Assembly: GCA_051659505.1 (NCBI GenBank) | Contig: JBOFOQ010000061.1 | Coordinates: forward strand, 1-9,238 | Origin: JAGNZR01 sp051659505 | GTDB taxonomy: Bacteria; Fusobacteriota; Fusobacteriia; Fusobacteriales; Fusobacteriaceae | DNA length: 9,238 nt | Direction: 5' to 3' | Part shown: positions 6,351-9,238 of the stretch, piece by piece | Layout of the letters: every line of letters begins with the position of its first letter | Numbering within the stretch: position 1 is the first letter of the stretch | Notes under the pieces: generated by a model | The model's input: only the letters and a program-made list of their open reading frames with translations | What the model was told of the DNA's origin: nothing | The model's database searches: none | Program-made: the position numbers and the translations under genes

Positions 6351-7610
6351 ATGGATGAAATAGAAAAAATATATGAAGAGGGATTAAAAAAAATAAGTCG
6401 AGATGAAAGAGAGCTTTTTAGAATTATATCAAGAGAAACATTGAAAAAATTATCAGAAGAACTTCAAAATAGAATATTTGATTTTGAAAAAAGAATATTG
6501 GAGACAGAAATAAATACTAAAAGAACGGTAGAAATAGTAACGTTTTTAGTGTCTAGAAAAAATTATTATTTATATGAAGATAAATTTTCTCCTATTCTAA
6601 AAGAAGAAAATTACACTGATGATTTTTTAGAGAATACAGATATATTAGAATATAGAAATATATTTTTAAATATTCCTTATGATGAGATAGAAAAATACAA
6701 TGATTATAAAATAAATGGAACGATAAAAACAAAAGATAAGGACTATTCTGTTGTGTTTCGAATGGAGAATATGGAAAAACAATATGAAGAACAAGTGAGA
6801 AAATTGTATGATGTTCTCTGCATAAATAACACAAAATACAGAACCTGTAATATTCCAGATTCAAAAAGAGCATTTAAAATAATATTAGATGAAGCATATG
6901 AAGAATTAAAAGAAGAACTAAAAGGAATAGAGATAAAAGATGTTATATTAGAAAAAGGGAAATTAGAAGATAAGTGGATTGAAGATTCAATACTAGTATG
7001 GAATATAAAAGAAAATGAAGTGATATCCAAAGGAGAGATAAGACCAACAAAAAATAAAATTCATATTGAACATACAGTTTATTTTGAAAAACCAGAAGAT
7101 ATGTATTTGTGCCCAACAGAAGAAAGTGAAATTTACTATATAACAAATCTATCAACAGGAACACGAATAGTAACAAGCGATACAAAGGAAGTTAAGTGGA
7201 AATTTTATAATATACCCAAAATAGATTATAGAACACTAAAAAAAAATGAAAGAGAGATATTTTCAAATAGAATAAAACCTAATTTTTTAACGGCATATAG
7301 AGAGGAAAGTACAGAAAGAGTAAGAAATTTAGGGGAATTAAAAAGAATTATAACAAGTTTTCCAGATGTAGAGAAATTATTAGACTTAGTGGATATTAAA
7401 ATATTAAAAAATTATGAAAAAGAAAAAAAATGTTATTATATTAACAAATTTATAGAAGACGAATTTAGTTTAAAAGGAAAAGTCGGATATTTATGCCTTT
7501 ATTTTAACTCTAAGGAAAAGAGTAATTATCAGATTGATATGTTAAGTTTTATAGTATCAGAAATACAATTGATATTTCCAGAATATGAATGTTTAGGAGA
7601 AATACTATGA
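6351..7610 (+). CDS. Conserved-type protein of unknown function, 419 aa
   Basis: ATG 6351 follows AAAAAGGA (ending at 6344) with six bases between, 17 bases after the Hsp70-like stop. No signal peptide, membrane segment or catalytic motif is visible. Residues 1-60 are helical and highly charged (MDEIEKIYEEGLKKI onward). Residues 60-110 contain TFLVSRKNYYLYEDKFSPIL, followed by mixed sequence with ILVWNIKENEVISKGEIRP (214-232) and a Tyr/Trp-rich stretch VKWKFYNIPKIDYRT (281-295). The C terminus, SEIQLIFPEYECLGEIL, looks conserved. The overall pattern resembles a clostridial family that databases carry under the misleading name normocyte-binding protein; that is from memory and unverified. Its stop overlaps the next start as ATGA, so the two products are probably made together and may interact. 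Position between the ATPase and a baseplate-like gene suggests a structural or assembly role. Confidence 0.75.
   Translation: MDEIEKIYEEGLKKISRDERELFRIISRETLKKLSEELQNRIFDFEKRILETEINTKRTVEIVTFLVSRKNYYLYEDKFSPILKEENYTDDFLENTDILEYRNIFLNIPYDEIEKYNDYKINGTIKTKDKDYSVVFRMENMEKQYEEQVRKLYDVLCINNTKYRTCNIPDSKRAFKIILDEAYEELKEELKGIEIKDVILEKGKLEDKWIEDSILVWNIKENEVISKGEIRPTKNKIHIEHTVYFEKPEDMYLCPTEESEIYYITNLSTGTRIVTSDTKEVKWKFYNIPKIDYRTLKKNEREIFSNRIKPNFLTAYREESTERVRNLGELKRIITSFPDVEKLLDLVDIKILKNYEKEKKCYYINKFIEDEFSLKGKVGYLCLYFNSKEKSNYQIDMLSFIVSEIQLIFPEYECLGEIL
7595..7600 (+). promoter_or_regulatory. Ribosome binding site fixing the 238-aa protein start
   Basis: AGGAGA lies six bases before ATG 7607, whose ATGA overlaps the TGA stop of the upstream gene. 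An in-frame ATG at 7589 precedes this site, so 7607 is the better start. Confidence 0.75.
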
Positions 7611-8323
7611 AGAATATAAGATACAATTATTTGTGGTATCCTCTTACAAATTTGGTAGAAGTTGATAATTCCAAACTAATATTTGTAGTATCTCAAATAA
7701 TATCCCCTTATATAGAACTAAATATGGAAGATATGAATAAAATAGATGGCAATAGTTTTTTAGAAGAGAAAATAATAGAAATAAACCCACTGTTGAGATT
7801 TGAAAATATTTTTGAAGAATTAGAACACCCAGATTTGAAAAATTATAATCAAGAAGTACGGGGATTATTAACAAATATTATACTTCATTTAATAGGACTA
7901 ATAGATCTCTATACCGGACAGAATAAAAAAGATATAATAATAAAAGAAATAGTTAAAGATATAAAAGAAGGTGCTTTTGGCAAAGAAATAAAGGCATTAT
8001 TTAAAAATTTTAAAGAATATGAAAAGTATGTAGTGGCAGATGTTTTATATTCTATGTATAACAAATTAGGATTAATAGAGTCCTTTAAAAAAGCCTTTAA
8101 AATGATATTTAGTGATTCAATAATTTATAATAATATATCATCAACAACAAATATAGTTATATATCTAAACTATGTAAAAAATAAGAGTAATTTAAATAAG
8201 GTAAAATTATTGAAAGAGTTATTTCTACCATTAGGTTTAAAAATAGATTTATTTTGGATAAATCACTTTGGAGTAATAGGAGTAAGCTCAACAATGAGAA
8301 TAGGAGAAATTTCAGTATTTTAA
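7607..8323 (+). CDS. Hypothetical protein, 238 aa, coupled to the 419-aa gene
   Basis: I do not recognise the function. The protein begins MKNIRYNYLWYPLTNLVEVD. Its middle (about 60-175) is likely all helical, rich in Leu, Ile, Lys and Glu, with YVVADVLYSMYNKLG (141-155). It ends in a distinctive segment with LFLPLGLKIDLFWINHFG (205-222) and then VIGVSSTMRIGEISVF, which looks like a small beta domain and the part most likely to be conserved. It has no Cys residues, no signal peptide, no clear membrane helix and no obvious DNA-binding helix-turn-helix. Four-base ATGA overlap with the 419-aa gene indicates translational coupling. It is followed 24 bases later by the last gene of the window. An adaptor or assembly role in the injection machine is plausible only from context. 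Confidence 0.75.
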   Translation: MKNIRYNYLWYPLTNLVEVDNSKLIFVVSQIISPYIELNMEDMNKIDGNSFLEEKIIEINPLLRFENIFEELEHPDLKNYNQEVRGLLTNIILHLIGLIDLYTGQNKKDIIIKEIVKDIKEGAFGKEIKALFKNFKEYEKYVVADVLYSMYNKLGLIESFKKAFKMIFSDSIIYNNISSTTNIVIYLNYVKNKSNLNKVKLLKELFLPLGLKIDLFWINHFGVIGVSSTMRIGEISVF

Positions 8324-8335
8324 AAAAATAAAAAA

Positions 8336-8340
8336 GGAGA
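8336..8340 (+). promoter_or_regulatory. Ribosome binding site of the last gene
   Basis: GGAGA, within AAAAAGGAGA, lies seven bases before ATG 8348. It supports the start, which also begins a residue pattern (MKYNIVIA) typical of a structured N-terminal strand. Confidence 0.6.
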
Positions 8341-8347
8341 AAGAGAT

Positions 8348-9238
8348 ATGAAGTATAATATAGTAATAGCAAGGACAGATGCAGAGTTATTTGAATTTTT
8401 TTTTGAAGAAAAAAAAAAAGAAGAAGAAAAACAAAAAAAAGAACAAGAAGAAAAACAAAAACAAAAAGCAAACGGAGAAGATTCAAAAGACGTTGAAGTT
8501 GAAGTTGAAGTGAAAGTGAAAGTGGAGAAAAAAAAAGTAATCCCATTTGATGAGATAATAATATTAAATGAGATAGAAGTAAAGAGTGTAAAGATAAAAT
8601 CACAAGAGTCGAGAAAAGGTTATAGAGAAGGTAAGCTCGAAAAAAATGATACAAACTCAAAAGAGGATTCAGAATTTGGTATATCAATAGAAGGAAAAAT
8701 AGTACCAACACTAACCGCAATAGAAAATATGTTTGGAGTACTAGGCGGGACTAAAGGAGCAGTGGGAGCTGGCTTGAAATATGATAATATAAGTAAACAT
8801 GACTTACAAGATCTGAGAGATGGATTTAAAATAAATAAAAATGCGCTAGAAAACATACCAGGAATGATAACCAAAGCGGAAATAGGGCTTAGCAATGCTA
8901 TCTCATTGTTAACATCAACAACGGAACTAAAAAGTAAAGTAAAGAATATGTGGTTAACACCCCTAAATAACAGTGTATTAAATATAAATAACTTAAAAGA
9001 GTGGGCAGAGTGCTACGAAGAATATAGCAAAACGAAATACCCATTACACGATCTAAAAGCAGGCGAGGAAGTAGCAGAAAAAGAAATAAGTGAAGAAAAG
9101 AAAAAAGGTAATTTACAAGACTATAGAGATGTATTGTTACTGATAAAGATATCAGATGATCATACCTTAGCATATAAGTTTAAAGAATTATTTATAGGAG
9201 ATTATCAAGAGGAATATAGTGACGCAGAAGGAGTAGGG
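8348..9238 (+). CDS. Probable XkdP/gp53-like tail or baseplate protein, 5' part
   Basis: The open frame continues for 297 codons to the window edge with no stop, so the 3' end is missing. Residues 1-19 (MKYNIVIARTDAELFEFFF) look like a first beta hairpin. Residues 20-63 are a Lys/Glu/Gln low-complexity stretch ending in a VEVEVEVKVKVE repeat. VIPFDEIIILNEIEVKSVKI (64-83) follows, resembling the segment in XkdP-type proteins that leads into INEGEI. Residues 117-225 are a Gly/Ala- and helix-rich insert with FGVLGGTKGAVGAGL (129-143). Residues 259-297 (YRDVLLLIKISDDHTLAYKF, then FIGDYQEEYSDAEGVG) match the pattern of the XkdP/gp53 domain before its LysM repeat. In phages and injection systems such proteins sit at the inner-baseplate hub. 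A LysM domain would be expected just past the edge. The family call is from motif memory; the reading frame itself is clear. Confidence 0.68.
   Translation, partial: MKYNIVIARTDAELFEFFFEEKKKEEEKQKKEQEEKQKQKANGEDSKDVEVEVEVKVKVEKKKVIPFDEIIILNEIEVKSVKIKSQESRKGYREGKLEKNDTNSKEDSEFGISIEGKIVPTLTAIENMFGVLGGTKGAVGAGLKYDNISKHDLQDLRDGFKINKNALENIPGMITKAEIGLSNAISLLTSTTELKSKVKNMWLTPLNNSVLNINNLKEWAECYEEYSKTKYPLHDLKAGEEVAEKEISEEKKKGNLQDYRDVLLLIKISDDHTLAYKFKELFIGDYQEEYSDAEGVG
8396..8419 (+). repeat. T9-GAAG-A11 homopolymer pair
   Basis: A run of nine T (8396-8404), then GAAG, then eleven A (8409-8419) sits inside the start of the last gene. The arms are complementary and could fold as an A-U hairpin in mRNA. 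A second run of eight A lies at 8433-8440. Any change in run length would shift the reading frame within the first 25 codons. Confidence 0.8.
8492..8527 (+). repeat. Hexanucleotide tandem repeat coding Val-Glu/Val-Lys
   Basis: Three copies of GTTGAA are followed by two of GTGAAA and one GTGGAG, giving alternating VE and VK pairs (residues 49-60 of the encoded protein). The unit is a multiple of three, so copy-number change would keep the frame and only alter linker length. Confidence 0.85.

Noticed and set aside
8157..8720. 187-codon open frame on the - strand, very Leu-rich
   Set aside because: It overlaps two + strand genes with ribosome sites. Its Leu/Phe/Tyr bias is what the complement of Lys/Glu/Ile codons gives, and it has no protein-like motif.
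8620..9173. Two - strand open frames of 91 codons under the last gene
   Set aside because: The + frame carries coherent motifs and a ribosome site; the opposite frames carry none.

Overview
The window is a strongly A+T-rich stretch in which every gene lies on the + strand. Codon choice is dominated by ATA, AGA and AAA, and most starts carry strong AGGAG-type ribosome sites. This fits a low-GC Fusobacteriota or Clostridia-type bacterium; the sequence alone does not decide between them. No RNA gene, insertion sequence, CRISPR array or terminator is visible, and the longest gap between genes is about 50 bases. It reads as an internal slice of one long operon that continues past both ends.

Layout: (1) 1-227, the C-terminal end of a Cys-rich PAAR-like (DUF4280-type) protein, i.e. 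a probable spike-tip protein of a contractile injection machine. (2) 280-801, a zinc-ribbon plus FHA phosphothreonine-binding protein. (3) 816-3065, a membrane-anchored PP2C-like phosphatase with a degenerate metal site and a long TPR-like tail. (4) 3032-3754, a minimal soluble Ser/Thr protein kinase with a TTG start. (5) 3751-6333, a large Hsp70/actin-fold ATPase with a GTG start inside the kinase stop region. (6) 6351-7610 and (7) 7607-8323, two uncharacterised proteins joined by an ATGA overlap. (8) 8348 to beyond the right edge, a protein whose visible C-terminal part resembles XkdP/gp53-type phage-tail or baseplate proteins, with a long charged insertion near its N terminus.

Interpretation: a kinase/phosphatase/FHA module, like the threonine-phosphorylation pathway that controls some type VI secretion systems, is embedded with an Hsp70-like ATPase between a PAAR-like tip gene and a baseplate-like gene. 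The likely whole is a phospho-regulated contractile injection system of a low-GC bacterium. The system identity is inference: sheath, tube, VgrG and AAA+ genes are not in this window. The most notable points are the apparently active kinase beside a PP2C missing two metal ligands, the Hsp70-like ATPase with a ~205-residue N-terminal extension, and the homopolymer-rich insertion in the last gene. Several annotated starts are best moved downstream on ribosome-site evidence (FHA to 280, ATPase to 3751, 238-aa protein to 7607).
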